From positions 32,645 through 96,644 of the forward strand of contig JACJZA010000014.1 in assembly GCA_020635825.1 (NCBI GenBank): a stretch of DNA of 64,000 bases, given 5' to 3'. Source of the DNA: Flavobacteriales bacterium. Its GTDB lineage: Bacteria; Bacteroidota; Bacteroidia; Flavobacteriales_E; Vicingaceae. A program made the position numbers and the translations under genes. Each line of letters opens with the position of its first letter. Position 1 is the stretch's first letter. The notes below the pieces were generated by a model. The model ran no database searches and was not told the origin of the DNA. It saw only the letters and a program-made list of their open reading frames with translations. Below are positions 51,912 to 60,801 of the stretch, one piece after another.

Positions 51912-51919
51912 TACCTTTG
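51912..51919 (+). promoter_or_regulatory. -7 promoter element for proC-mscS-clc
   Basis: TACCTTTG, a perfect TAnnTTTG match, 19 bases before GTG 51939. It helps exclude the upstream TTG at 51909 as the start. Confidence 0.55.
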
Positions 51920-51938
51920 TTGTTTAAAACATGGAAAG

Positions 51939-52745
51939 GTGAATAAGAAAATTGCAATAATAGGATCTGGAAACCTAGGAACTTCTTTGGTGAAGGGACT
52001 GGTTGAAAGTGGGCAATACAATTACTCCGACTTTATTTTAACTCGACGTAATTTATCGAAACTTCAAGAATTACAGGAATTAGGAGCAGAATTAGAATCT
52101 AATAATTCTGAAGCAGTAAAAAAAGCTAAAATAGTTGTACTTGCTGTTTTACCTCAAAAAATAAATGAAGTTTTAAATGAGCTAAAAGAAAGTTTGCATT
52201 CAGAGCATTTAATTATTTCGCTTGTATCTGGGGTTAAAGTAAAAAACATTCAAGATATAATTGGTACAAACATTCCTATTGTTCGTGCTATGCCAAATAC
52301 AGCAATTGCGATTAGAGAATCTATGACTTGTATAGCGACTTCAGAACCATTTAAAATACACATTCCGGAAGTCGAAGAAATTTTCAAATTAGTTGGTGAA
52401 ACCATTGTTATTATTGAAGAACAAATGACTTCTGCTACTGCTTTATGTGCTTGCGGAATTGCCTTCTTTTTAAGAGCAATTCGTGCAGCATCTCAAGGTG
52501 GAAACGAAATAGATTTTCATGCTAATGAGGCTTTAAAAATGGCTGCTCAAACAGCAAAAGGCGCAGCAAGTTTATTATTAGCAAATAATTCACATCCTGA
52601 AGATGAAATTGATAAAGTTACATCTCCAAAGGGATGTACCATTGCCGGATTAAATGAAATGGAACACAACGGGTTTAGTTCTTCTTTTATAAAAGGGATT
52701 ACCATCTCGGCTAAACAAGCTAAAGGTCTTTATACCGAAGAATAA
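51939..52745 (+). CDS. proC: Pyrroline-5-carboxylate reductase
   Basis: NAD(P)H-dependent last step of proline synthesis. 268 aa from GTG 51939 (MNKKIAIIGSGNLGTSLVKG), which places the Rossmann motif GSGNLG at the very N-terminus as in the family. The ATG at 51931 is out of frame. Further marks: VLAVLPQKINEV, RAMPNTAIAIRESMT, and the C-terminal signature DKVTSPKGCTIAGLNEME. It leads a likely operon with mscS (2-base gap) and clc. Confidence 0.94.
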   Translation: MNKKIAIIGSGNLGTSLVKGLVESGQYNYSDFILTRRNLSKLQELQELGAELESNNSEAVKKAKIVVLAVLPQKINEVLNELKESLHSEHLIISLVSGVKVKNIQDIIGTNIPIVRAMPNTAIAIRESMTCIATSEPFKIHIPEVEEIFKLVGETIVIIEEQMTSATALCACGIAFFLRAIRAASQGGNEIDFHANEALKMAAQTAKGAASLLLANNSHPEDEIDKVTSPKGCTIAGLNEMEHNGFSSSFIKGITISAKQAKGLYTEE

Positions 52746-52747
52746 TT

Positions 52748-53587
52748 ATGGATTATATTGAGAAAATACTGGGTTTTAAATTTTTTGAATTAGGTAGTTT
52801 TTCATTATCTATTTACAATATCCTTATCATTTTACTCATTTTTACAACAGTAAAAGTGATTATTAAAAGCCTTGAAATTATTATTGGAAGAAGATTATCC
52901 GAGCAAGGAGGAGCAAACGAAGGTCAAGGAAAATCAATTGTACAAATCATTAAATACATTACCTACATTTTAGCTGGTTTTATCACCGTAAAAAGTTTAG
53001 GAATAGATATTTCTATTATTGGTGCCTTTTTTGCCACTTTAGGAATTGGATTAGGTTTTGCTCTTCAAGATGTTTTTAGAGATATTATTTCAGGAATAAT
53101 AATATTATTTGAGCGCAACGTTAAAGTGGGAGATATACTAGAAGTAGATGGACTCGTTGGGAATGTAAAAGAAATAAAACTTAGAACTTCTTTACTCAGA
53201 ACAAGAGATGGTATATACATTGTGGTACCTAATTCAAGAATTTTGAATGAAAAAGTAATCAATTGGAGTGCAAATAATAAAATTACTCGATTTAGTGTGC
53301 CTGTTGGAGTTGCGTATGGTTCTGATGTAGATAAAGTAAAAGCTCTTTTATTAAAAAGTGTTGAAGCTCATCCAAAAATCACCAAACGTCCAAATCCAAC
53401 CGTTGTTTTTAAAGATTTTGCAGACTCAGCCTTGCTTTTTGAAATTTGGTTTTGGACTTCAGACACATGGACCATTGAAATCACTCAAAGCGAGATTCGT
53501 TTTCAAATCAATAAACTTTTTGCTGAAAACAACATTCAAATACCATTTCCTCAAAGAGATGTTCATCTTATTGAAAAAAGTAAGTAA
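52748..53587 (+). CDS. MscS-type small-conductance mechanosensitive channel
   Basis: A 279-aa channel protein of the compact MscS class: N-terminal TM segments (~18-40 and ~65-90), pore-lining helix with Gly/Ala pattern (FFATLGIGLGFALQDVFRD), beta domain (VGDILEVDGLVGNVKEIKLR, IVVPNSRILNEKVINWS) and C-terminal alpha/beta domain. It releases solutes on osmotic downshock. It is 2 bases after proC (proline being a compatible solute), and its stop overlaps the ATG of the chloride channel gene (TAATG). Confidence 0.92.
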   Translation: MDYIEKILGFKFFELGSFSLSIYNILIILLIFTTVKVIIKSLEIIIGRRLSEQGGANEGQGKSIVQIIKYITYILAGFITVKSLGIDISIIGAFFATLGIGLGFALQDVFRDIISGIIILFERNVKVGDILEVDGLVGNVKEIKLRTSLLRTRDGIYIVVPNSRILNEKVINWSANNKITRFSVPVGVAYGSDVDKVKALLLKSVEAHPKITKRPNPTVVFKDFADSALLFEIWFWTSDTWTIEITQSEIRFQINKLFAENNIQIPFPQRDVHLIEKSK

Positions 53588-55359
53588 TGAGTTTAAACAC
53601 ATTTATCGGCAAACTTTTTTCATGGAGAACTAAAATTCAACAAAAGCATTTTATTTTATTACTCAGCTTACTTGTTGGATTAGCTTCTGGGGTTGCTGTC
53701 ATTATTATTAAAAATTCTGTTCACTTTATTAAAGAACTGCTTACCTGGGGCTTTGTAAAAGAATTTCATAATTACCTTTTCTTTATCTACCCTTTTATTG
53801 GGCTTTTGCTTACTAATTTATTCATCAAAAAAGTACTTAAAAAACCAATTGGTCATGGCATTCCAAACTCCTTATTTGCCATCTCAAAAAACAATGGCGT
53901 TATTAAAGCTTATAATATGTTTGCTTCTGTAATTGCAAGTTCTTTAACTGTAGGGTTTGGAGGATCCGTTGGTTTAGAGGGGCCTACTGTAGCCACCAAT
54001 AGTGCAATAGGCTCAAATATTGCTCGTTTATTTAAGTTGGATTATAAAACCACAACATTGTTATTAGGCTGTGGCGCAGCGGGAGCCATGTCAGGGATTT
54101 TTAATGCGCCTATTGCTGCGTTGGTTTTTGTTTTAGAGGTATTCTTGTTTGATCTTACCCTAACCTCTATGATTCCATTTTTGATGGCTTCTGTATCTGC
54201 CGCATTAAGCTCAAGAATGATTTTGGGTGATAATGTATTGTTTGAAATCAGAATTCAAGATGCTTTTGTTCCTTCAGAATTTCCTTTCTATATTTTATTG
54301 GGTGTTTTTACAGGGTTAATTTCTGTTTATTTCAATAAAATGTTTTGGTTGATAGAAGGATTATTCGAAAAAATAAAACTTCAAAAATATCGATTACTAA
54401 TTGGGGGGATTCTTTTAGGAACACTTATTTTCTTTGTGCCACCTTTATATGGCGAGGGCTTTGAAACTATAACAGCATTGCTGAAAGGAGATTTTAAATC
54501 GGTGGTTGACCATAGTGTATTTTTCGAGCACAAAGAAGAAATTCTTATTGTACTAGGTCTTTTATTTGGCGTAATTTTCTTAAAAGTAATTGCTTCTGCC
54601 ATTACTTTTGGAGCCGGTGGAATAGGTGGTGTATTTGCTCCTTCATTATTCATGGGAGCGACAAGTGGGTTCGTTTTTGCCAAAACCCTCAATATTTTTA
54701 AAGACAGTAATTTATCTGAAACTAATTTTACTTTAGTTGGGATGGCAGGATTAATTGCGGGAGTGCTTCACGCTCCTTTAACTTCTTTGTTTTTAATTGC
54801 TGAGATTACCAGAGGCTATGAATTAATTATTCCTCTTATGATTACTGCTGCTATTGCTTATTTAACCTCTAAATACTTTGTTCCTTATTCTGTTTATACC
54901 ATGCAGTTGGCAAAAAGAGGTGAATTAATTACCCGACATAAAGACAAAGCAGTTCTTACCTTAATGAAACTTCATACTGAAGTTGAAAAAGACTTTAACA
55001 ATATTAGTCCAAATGCAACATTAGGAGATTTAGTAAAAGTAGTTTCTAAATCCTCTCGTAATTTATTTCCGGTAGTAGATGATAAAGATATTCTTCATGG
55101 AGTTATTACTCTAGACGATATCCGTGAAATTATGTTTAAACCTGAAATGTATGATACTGTAAAAGTACAATCATTAATGACCATTCCTCAAACATATGTC
55201 CATTTATCTGATAGTATGGATATTGTTATGGAAAAATTCACTAAATCAAATGCTTGGAATTTACCGGTTATTAATGGGAAAAAATATGTAGGTTTTGTTT
55301 CAAAATCTAAATTATTTAATGCCTACCGTAAACTATTGGTAGAATTTTCAGAAGAGTAA
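53587..55359 (+). CDS. ClC-family chloride channel/transporter with CBS domains
   Basis: A 590-aa membrane protein. ClC signatures: GHGIPNSLFAI, then GSVGLEGPTVATNSAIGSNI, with the gating glutamate present in GLEGPTV, and FGAGGIGGVFAPSLFMGAT. About ten or more helices span residues 20-430. Two CBS domains (residues ~455-510 and ~525-585; LFPVVDDKDILHGVITLDDI and NLPVINGKKYVGFVSKSKL) form a likely nucleotide-sensing module. Whether it is a channel or a Cl/H exchanger cannot be told. Translationally coupled to mscS, forming a compact osmotic-stress-like unit. Confidence 0.93.
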   Translation: MSLNTFIGKLFSWRTKIQQKHFILLLSLLVGLASGVAVIIIKNSVHFIKELLTWGFVKEFHNYLFFIYPFIGLLLTNLFIKKVLKKPIGHGIPNSLFAISKNNGVIKAYNMFASVIASSLTVGFGGSVGLEGPTVATNSAIGSNIARLFKLDYKTTTLLLGCGAAGAMSGIFNAPIAALVFVLEVFLFDLTLTSMIPFLMASVSAALSSRMILGDNVLFEIRIQDAFVPSEFPFYILLGVFTGLISVYFNKMFWLIEGLFEKIKLQKYRLLIGGILLGTLIFFVPPLYGEGFETITALLKGDFKSVVDHSVFFEHKEEILIVLGLLFGVIFLKVIASAITFGAGGIGGVFAPSLFMGATSGFVFAKTLNIFKDSNLSETNFTLVGMAGLIAGVLHAPLTSLFLIAEITRGYELIIPLMITAAIAYLTSKYFVPYSVYTMQLAKRGELITRHKDKAVLTLMKLHTEVEKDFNNISPNATLGDLVKVVSKSSRNLFPVVDDKDILHGVITLDDIREIMFKPEMYDTVKVQSLMTIPQTYVHLSDSMDIVMEKFTKSNAWNLPVINGKKYVGFVSKSKLFNAYRKLLVEFSEE

Positions 55360-55445
55360 TTCTACTGATATTTATCATAGTTTATTTCTTATTTACTTTC
55401 GAAATTTGATTTATTGAATAGATTATTTCATTTAAAACATATGTC

Positions 55446-55934
55446 ATGAAAAAAGTATCATTAAGCGTGATTTTATTCTCATCCTTATTTGCCATGAGTA
55501 GTCTTATATCATGTGGTGGTGGTTCGCACGAAGATCAAAAAACTGAAAAAGTAAAAGAAGTTGTAGAGGAAAAGATAGAGGAAGTTGTGGAAGAAGAAAA
55601 TGAATCGTCATTAGATTTATCTGCCGGTGAAGCAGTTTACAAAACTACTTGTTTAGCTTGTCATCAAGCTACTGGATTAGGACTGCCAAATTTTTACCCT
55701 CCTTTGGCAAAATCAGATTATTTAATGGCAGATAAAGTAAGAGCTATTAAGCAAGTAAAAAATGGTTCTGAAGGAGAAATTGTTGTAAATGGGGAAAAAT
55801 ATAATGGTGTAATGCCTCCTCAAACTCTAGACAATCAACAAATTGCTGATGTTTTAACCTATGTAATGAATAGTTGGGGGAATAATGGAGGGCAAGTTAC
55901 AAAAGAAGAAGTGGATGCTGCTTTGGCAGAATAA
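55446..55934 (+). CDS. Cytochrome c lipoprotein
   Basis: A 162-aa exported protein with a lipoprotein signal (lipobox Leu-Ile-Ser-Cys), a highly acidic Glu-rich linker (residues ~33-57), and one c-type heme-binding motif Cys-Leu-Ala-Cys-His (TTCLACHQATGLGLPNFYPP). The likely axial Met is in NGVMPPQTLDNQQIADVLTY. This is the class I monoheme form seen as an electron carrier at the membrane in Bacteroidota. Single gene with terminator. The electron partner is not evident from neighbours. Confidence 0.9.
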   Translation: MKKVSLSVILFSSLFAMSSLISCGGGSHEDQKTEKVKEVVEEKIEEVVEEENESSLDLSAGEAVYKTTCLACHQATGLGLPNFYPPLAKSDYLMADKVRAIKQVKNGSEGEIVVNGEKYNGVMPPQTLDNQQIADVLTYVMNSWGNNGGQVTKEEVDAALAE

Positions 55935-55958
55935 TAGTTAAATAATTTGTTAGGTCAT

Positions 55959-55992
55959 AAAAAAACCATCAAGAATTCTTGATGGTTTTTTT
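55959..55992. terminator. Bidirectional terminator
   Basis: Near-perfect stem AAAAAAACCATCAAGAA / TTCTTGATGGTTTTTTT with no real loop bases (AAGAATTCTT centre), between convergent cytochrome and universal-stress genes. Confidence 0.85.
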
Positions 55993-56012
55993 AATATTAT
56001 ATAAATCTAAAA

Positions 56013-56852
56013 TCAAGTACCTAAAACACCACCTGCAACCACTTGCTGAGTAGGGTTGGTTATAATTACCGGAATTTCAGCCTCATTAGCAATTACAATT
56101 TGCTCATCACTACCAAAGAAATCTGGCAATAACGCTCCTTCTTGTTGATTTACAATACAAATTAAATCAGCATCAATTTTAGCAGCAAATATTACTAATT
56201 GCTTTTTAAATTGTCCTTTAATTTCAGCTTGATTTAATGTGTATGAAATTTTTCTATCTAAGAAATAATTTTTGGCAAACGATAATTCTCTATCTAATTT
56301 TTTCTTTAAAAATTCATCATTTTCAATATCATAAAACAAATGAATTTTACTGCCAAAATGAGAAGCAATATTAGCGGCAACCGTTAATTTTTGTTTGGTC
56401 ACATCGCTGTAATCAATTGGCACTACAATATCATCATAAGTATCTGTTTGTTTCGGGTCTTGTGTTTGGCATATCACAAAAGGTACTTTAGAGTGTGAAA
56501 TAACACGTAAAGCATAACTTCCCATAATTTTTTGCATTCCTTTTGCACCATGTGTCCCCATCACAATAAATCCTGCTCCTATTTCAGATGCAACATCACC
56601 TATATCTTCAAAAATATTTCCTATTCTTACCAACACATTAAATTTAACACCGGAATTAGATGCTTCAGCTCTTTCCGCCACTTGAGTTAGTTTTTCTTTG
56701 GCTCCTGCAATTTCTTTATCTTTTGAAACCACATGTAAAAGATACACTTCTCCACTAAAAGAGTTAGCAATTTTACTTGCATGATTGATTGCACAATCAG
56801 CAACATTTGTAAAATCGTGTGGAACTAGAACTTTATAAGTTTGTTTATCCAT
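56013..56852 (-). CDS. Tandem universal stress protein (UspA family)
   Basis: A 279-aa protein with two Usp domains (residues ~1-145 and ~150-275). The first retains the ATP-binding motif Gly-x2-Gly-x9-Gly-Ser (VMGTHGAKGMQKIMGSYA). The second half (VPIDYSDVTKQKLTVAANIA, then VNQQEGALLPDFFGSDEQI) has a degenerate motif, so only one site may bind nucleotide. Cytoplasmic stress/energy sensor by family. It has two possible -7 boxes upstream. Confidence 0.92.
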   Translation of the reverse strand: MDKQTYKVLVPHDFTNVADCAINHASKIANSFSGEVYLLHVVSKDKEIAGAKEKLTQVAERAEASNSGVKFNVLVRIGNIFEDIGDVASEIGAGFIVMGTHGAKGMQKIMGSYALRVISHSKVPFVICQTQDPKQTDTYDDIVVPIDYSDVTKQKLTVAANIASHFGSKIHLFYDIENDEFLKKKLDRELSFAKNYFLDRKISYTLNQAEIKGQFKKQLVIFAAKIDADLICIVNQQEGALLPDFFGSDEQIVIANEAEIPVIITNPTQQVVAGGVLGT

Positions 56853-56888
56853 ATTTTATTGTATTAACAATTTATTGATGAAATATAC

Positions 56889-56906
56889 CAAATTTAAACA
56901 AAAGTA
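56889..56906 (-). promoter_or_regulatory. Two tandem -7 promoter elements for the universal stress gene
   Basis: On minus, TAAATTTG (56889-56896) and TACTTTTG (56899-56906), both perfect TAnnTTTG matches, 37 and 47 bases before the ATG. Confidence 0.5.
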
Positions 56907-56939
56907 AAAAATTTGATTTTCTTTTGTGTTTAACTCTTA

Positions 56940-58280
56940 TTAAATTTCTTTTAACTTAAAGGTTTCCATAAACTTAGTCGTAAAATTCCCTTTTCTAAAA
57001 TTTTCATCTTTCATTAATTGCTGATGAAATGGAATCGTAGATTTTACTCCTTCAATAATGTATTCGCTTAATGCTCTTTCCATCTTAGTTATAGCCTCTT
57101 CTCTTGTTTGAGCCACAGTAATCAGTTTAGACACCATTGAATCATAATAAGGAGGAATTACATAACTAGCATAAACATGAGTATCAATTCTAATTCCATG
57201 ACCACCCGGTTCGTGATAATTTTCAATTTTTCCGGGACTTGGTCTAAAATCGTTAAATGGATCTTCTGCATTTATTCTGCATTGAATAGCATGCATGGTT
57301 GGTTCGTAGTTTTTCCCGCTAATTTTATCACCGGCAGCCAACTTAATTTGTTCTTTGATTAAATCGTAATTAATTACTTCTTCCGTAATGGTATGCTCCA
57401 CCTGAATTCTGGTGTTCATTTCCATAAAGTAAAAATCGCGATTTTTATCTACCAAAAATTCAACCGTTCCAACACCTTCATAATTAACCGCTTCTGCCGC
57501 TTTAATAGCTGCTGCTCCCATTTTTTTTCTCAATTCAGGAGTCATAAATGGTGAAGGAGTTTCTTCTACCAATTTTTGATGTCTTCTTTGAATAGAACAA
57601 TCTCTTTCAGATAAATGACAAGCATGTTTCCCATCTCCTGCAATTTGGATTTCAATATGACGAGGTTCTTCGATGAATTTCTCCATATACATCCCATCAT
57701 TTCCAAATGCTGCTCCGGCTTCTTGTTTTGCCGATTCCCATGCCGCCTGCATTTCTTCCTCTTTCCAAATTACACGCATTCCTTTACCACCACCACCGGC
57801 AGTAGCTTTCATCATTACAGGATATTTTATTTTTTTAGCCACTGCTTTTGCATCTGCCAAATCTTTTAATAATCCTGGTGACCCCGGAACAACAGGCACT
57901 CCTGCTTTAATCATTGTTTCCTTGGCAGAAGATTTATCTCCCATGGCTTCAATCATTTCTGGTGAAGCTCCAATAAATTTAATTCCGTTTTCTTGACAGA
58001 TTTTTGAAAACTTGGCATTTTCTGATAAAAATCCATAGCCTGGATGTATAGCGTCTGCATTAGTAATCTCAGCTGCAGCAATAATATTTGGAATATTTAA
58101 ATACGATTCTGAACTTTTTGGAGGTCCAATACATACAGCTTCATCAGCAAATCGAACATGCAAACTATCTTTATCAGCAGTTGAATATACTGCCACTGTA
58201 CTAATACCCATTTCTTTACAGGTTCTGATTACTCTTAAGGCAATTTCTCCTCTATTGGCGATAAGTATTTTCTTAAACAT
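56940..58280 (-). CDS. accC: Acetyl-CoA carboxylase biotin carboxylase subunit
   Basis: ATP-dependent carboxylation of biotin on AccB, first part of malonyl-CoA formation. 446 aa, ATP-grasp. Marks: KILIANRGEIALRVIRTCKE, HPGYGFLSENAKFSKIC, KATAGGGGKGMRVI, ERDCSIQRRHQKLVEE and EMNTRIQVEHTITEEV. Directly downstream of accB on the minus strand. The beta and alpha carboxyltransferase genes are not in this window. Confidence 0.96.
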   Translation of the reverse strand: MFKKILIANRGEIALRVIRTCKEMGISTVAVYSTADKDSLHVRFADEAVCIGPPKSSESYLNIPNIIAAAEITNADAIHPGYGFLSENAKFSKICQENGIKFIGASPEMIEAMGDKSSAKETMIKAGVPVVPGSPGLLKDLADAKAVAKKIKYPVMMKATAGGGGKGMRVIWKEEEMQAAWESAKQEAGAAFGNDGMYMEKFIEEPRHIEIQIAGDGKHACHLSERDCSIQRRHQKLVEETPSPFMTPELRKKMGAAAIKAAEAVNYEGVGTVEFLVDKNRDFYFMEMNTRIQVEHTITEEVINYDLIKEQIKLAAGDKISGKNYEPTMHAIQCRINAEDPFNDFRPSPGKIENYHEPGGHGIRIDTHVYASYVIPPYYDSMVSKLITVAQTREEAITKMERALSEYIIEGVKSTIPFHQQLMKDENFRKGNFTTKFMETFKLKEI

Positions 58281-58325
58281 AAGATTGGTTTAATAAAGTG
58301 AATGAATAACTTAATTGACGAATCC

Positions 58326-58847
58326 TTATGCAGGATCTACTAAAAATAATGGTTGGTCGTATTCAACCGGAGAACCATCGTCAACTAATACTTTCACAAT
58401 TTTACCACTCACTTCAGCTTCAATTTCATTGAATAATTTCATTGCCTCAATAATACAAACTACTGTATCATTAGCAACATCATCACCTATATTAACAAAA
58501 TTTGGTTTTTCAGGAGATTGTTTTCTATAGAACGTACCAATCATAGGTGATTTAACTGTCACATAATTAGCGTCATCATTTGCTTCAGCTTTTGGAGCTG
58601 CTGGTGCAGCAGCTGGAGCTGGAGCTGGAGCTGCGGCTACCGGTTGAGCAACAGGCTGAACTGCTTGAGCTTGAGGTACTGCCGCCACCGGAACTTGAGT
58701 CTGGATTACTTGTACTTCTTCAATTTTTCCTCTTTTGTAAGGAGGAGTTTTTATGGTTATTTTAAAATCTTTATCTTCAATTTCTACTTCACTAACGCCA
58801 GATTTGGCAACAAACTTTATTAATTCTTGAATTTCAGATGCCTTCAT
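58326..58847 (-). CDS. accB: Acetyl-CoA carboxylase biotin carboxyl carrier protein
   Basis: Carries biotin between the carboxylase and transferase. 173 aa: an N-terminal helical part (MKASEIQELIKFVAKSGVSE), an Ala/Pro-rich flexible linker (~65-98) and a biotinyl domain with the EAMK motif (biotin-accepting Lys137; VCIIEAMKLFNEIEAEVSGK). Just upstream of accC in the transcript. The linker is the low-complexity stretch in this region. Confidence 0.96.
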   Translation of the reverse strand: MKASEIQELIKFVAKSGVSEVEIEDKDFKITIKTPPYKRGKIEEVQVIQTQVPVAAVPQAQAVQPVAQPVAAAPAPAPAAAPAAPKAEANDDANYVTVKSPMIGTFYRKQSPEKPNFVNIGDDVANDTVVCIIEAMKLFNEIEAEVSGKIVKVLVDDGSPVEYDQPLFLVDPA

Positions 58848-58889
58848 TTTATATAAGTTTAATTTTAACGGTGTAAAAGTAATTATTAA

Positions 58890-59891
58890 TTATTTATTTG
58901 AATCATAAGCCCATTTTACCCAAATTGCCCCCCAAGTAAACCCTCCTCCAAAGGCTGATAAAATAAGGTTATCTCCTTTTTTTAATTGATTTTCCCACTC
59001 CCATAAACATAATGGAATAGTGCCTGAAGTGGTATTTCCGAATTTTTGAATATTGAGCATGACTTTTTCTTCTCCAACTCCCATTCTACGAGCTGTTGCA
59101 TCAATTATTCTTTTATTTGCCTGATGAGGAACTAACCAAGCAACATCGTCGCTGCTTAAGTTATTTTTTTCCATAATCTCGGCAGAAACATCAGCCATGT
59201 TGGTAACAGCAAATTTAAATACTGCTTGTCCCTCTTGGTGGATGTGATGTTCTTTGTTTTTTACTGTTTCTAAAGATGGAGGATAAGCTGAACCTCCTGC
59301 TTTTTGGTGCAAATGTTGAAATCCAGAACCATCACTTCTTAAGATAGAATCCATCACTCCATAACCATCGTTGTTAGGCTCTAACAAAACAGCTCCACAT
59401 CCATCTCCAAAAATGATACAGGTTGTTCTGTCTTCATAATCTACAATCGCAGACATTTTATCAACTCCTACTACTACCACTTTTTTATGTGACCCTGATT
59501 CTACATATTTTGAACCGGTAACCAATCCATATAAAAATCCGGAACAAGCTGCATTGATATCGAAACCAAATGCATTTTTGGCTCCTACTTTATCGGTAAT
59601 AATATTTGCTGTTGCTGGGAAAATATGATCTCCTGTTACAGTACAACAAATTAATAAATCAATTTCTTCAGGAGAAATTCCTCTTTTTTTGCACAATCCT
59701 TTTACAGCTTCGGCAGCCATAACAGAAGCACCTTTTCCTTCTCCTTTTAAAATTCTTCTTTCTTGAATTCCGGTTCTGGCCATGATCCACTCATCAGTGG
59801 TATCTACCATTGTTTCCAATTCTTTGTTAGTCAATACATAATCGGGAACATATCCTTGAACAGCTGTAATTGCCGCAGTGGTTTTACTCAT
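58890..59891 (-). CDS. fabH: Beta-ketoacyl-ACP synthase III
   Basis: Starts fatty acid synthesis by condensing an acyl-CoA with malonyl-ACP. 333 aa. Catalytic triad visible: Cys in FDINAACSGFLYGLVTG, His in WLVPHQANKRIID, Asn in IQKFGNTTSGTIP. The N-terminal block (VPDYVLTNKELETMVDTTDE) is typical. Gene order in the transcript is yceD-rpmF-fabH-accB-accC. The plsX gene usually found between rpmF and fabH in other bacteria is absent. Confidence 0.96.
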   Translation of the reverse strand: MSKTTAAITAVQGYVPDYVLTNKELETMVDTTDEWIMARTGIQERRILKGEGKGASVMAAEAVKGLCKKRGISPEEIDLLICCTVTGDHIFPATANIITDKVGAKNAFGFDINAACSGFLYGLVTGSKYVESGSHKKVVVVGVDKMSAIVDYEDRTTCIIFGDGCGAVLLEPNNDGYGVMDSILRSDGSGFQHLHQKAGGSAYPPSLETVKNKEHHIHQEGQAVFKFAVTNMADVSAEIMEKNNLSSDDVAWLVPHQANKRIIDATARRMGVGEEKVMLNIQKFGNTTSGTIPLCLWEWENQLKKGDNLILSAFGGGFTWGAIWVKWAYDSNK

Positions 59892-59962
59892 AATTTCTTT
59901 TTTAAGAAATGAAAAACGAAGGTAAAAAATATATCTTACCTAAGAAAAGTTTAGGGGGAATA

Positions 59963-60000
59963 AAACAAAAAAACTTACTGAAATTTCTCCAGTAAGTTTA
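59963..60000 (-). terminator. Terminator downstream of rpmF
   Basis: On minus: stem AAACTTACT / AGTAAGTTT (59991-59999 and 59971-59979) with an 11-base loop, followed by a T-rich run (TTTTTTTGTTTT). It lies between rpmF and fabH, so fabH is likely to have its own promoter or depend on read-through. Confidence 0.7.
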
Positions 60001-60027
60001 ATGTTATCGTTTAAATGCTCTTTAAAA

Positions 60028-60213
60028 TTAAAGTGCAATTTCTTTTTCGATTGCTTGTTTACCTCTGTAGTATCCACATTCTCCACATACTCTGTGGTAT
60101 AAAACAGGAGCTCCACAGTTAGAACAATTTGAAGTAGTTGGCGCTACTGCTTTGTAGTGCGTTCTTCTTTTGTCTCTTCTTGTTTTAGACGTCTTTCTCT
60201 TAGGATGTGCCAT
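60028..60213 (-). CDS. rpmF: 50S ribosomal protein L32
   Basis: A 61-aa ribosomal protein: MAHPKRKTSKTRRDKRRTHY start, then CSNCGAPVLYHRVCGECGYY with two Cys-x2-Cys pairs. This is the zinc-binding (C+) form. It is 14 bases after yceD in the same transcript. Confidence 0.97.
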   Translation of the reverse strand: MAHPKRKTSKTRRDKRRTHYKAVAPTTSNCSNCGAPVLYHRVCGECGYYRGKQAIEKEIAL

Positions 60214-60227
60214 TTTATTTCGTTTTT

Positions 60228-60734
60228 CTAATTGTTTAAGTTATTCAATGCCGACCAACGAGGGTCGATATCTTTATCGTTTTTTACTTCTAATTCATTT
60301 AATTTTTTTATTGCTTCAACATTACATTCTCCTTCTTCGTGTATCTTTCTCTGAGGAATGTTAATCTCAATAAATTCATAAATGTATTGTGCTACATTAA
60401 TTTCATACTCACTCTCTGGAAGAATTACAATATCATCGGTATCACTGTATTCTTCTCTTCCAAACTTCACAATCAGTTTCTCTTCTCCTTCTACCGGAAT
60501 GATTACATCATCCAAGCATCTGTCGCAAGGAACAGTAATGGTTCCATTGAAACTGAAATTAAGTAGCATCATTGTCGACTGCTTGATAAATTCTAATTCT
60601 ACTTTAAAAGTGGAATCAATAAATTCACAATCGTCGAACTCTTCAAAGAACTTGTTATCCACATCAAACTCAAAAAAATGAGTTCCCTGCTTTAAACTAA
60701 CAAATTGTATTGTATAGTCTTTTAACGTTTTCAA
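60228..60734 (-). CDS. yceD: DUF177 (YceD) family protein
   Basis: A 168-aa protein of the DUF177 family, which is linked to rRNA processing and conserved next to rpmF. The family mark is the Cys-pair block ITVPCDRCLDDVIIPVEGEE, followed by an acidic segment (EEYSDTDDIVILPES) and the terminal EIDPRW-like region (KDIDPRWSALNNL). First gene of the yceD-rpmF pair, with promoter at 60754. Confidence 0.92.
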   Translation of the reverse strand: MKTLKDYTIQFVSLKQGTHFFEFDVDNKFFEEFDDCEFIDSTFKVELEFIKQSTMMLLNFSFNGTITVPCDRCLDDVIIPVEGEEKLIVKFGREEYSDTDDIVILPESEYEINVAQYIYEFIEINIPQRKIHEEGECNVEAIKKLNELEVKNDKDIDPRWSALNNLNN

Positions 60735-60753
60735 ACTTTTAAAAGAAAGTTGG

Positions 60754-60761
60754 CAAAAGTA
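60754..60761 (-). promoter_or_regulatory. -7 promoter element for yceD-rpmF
   Basis: TACTTTTG on minus, a perfect TAnnTTTG match, 20 bases before the ATG. Confidence 0.65.
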
Positions 60762-60801
60762 AGAATTTATTTAACACTACAAAACCCTAAAATCAAGTTT
60801 T

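Noticed and set aside
54381..54692. 103-aa minus-strand ORF inside the ClC gene
   Set aside because: Overlaps conserved ClC motifs in the correct frame; no independent support.
57615..57996. Plus-strand ORFs of 84 and 107 aa opposite accC
   Set aside because: Shadow of a highly conserved biotin carboxylase; composition reflects the opposite strand.
58590..58680. Low-complexity GCAGCT-rich tract
   Set aside because: It encodes the Ala/Pro linker of AccB, a normal feature of the family.
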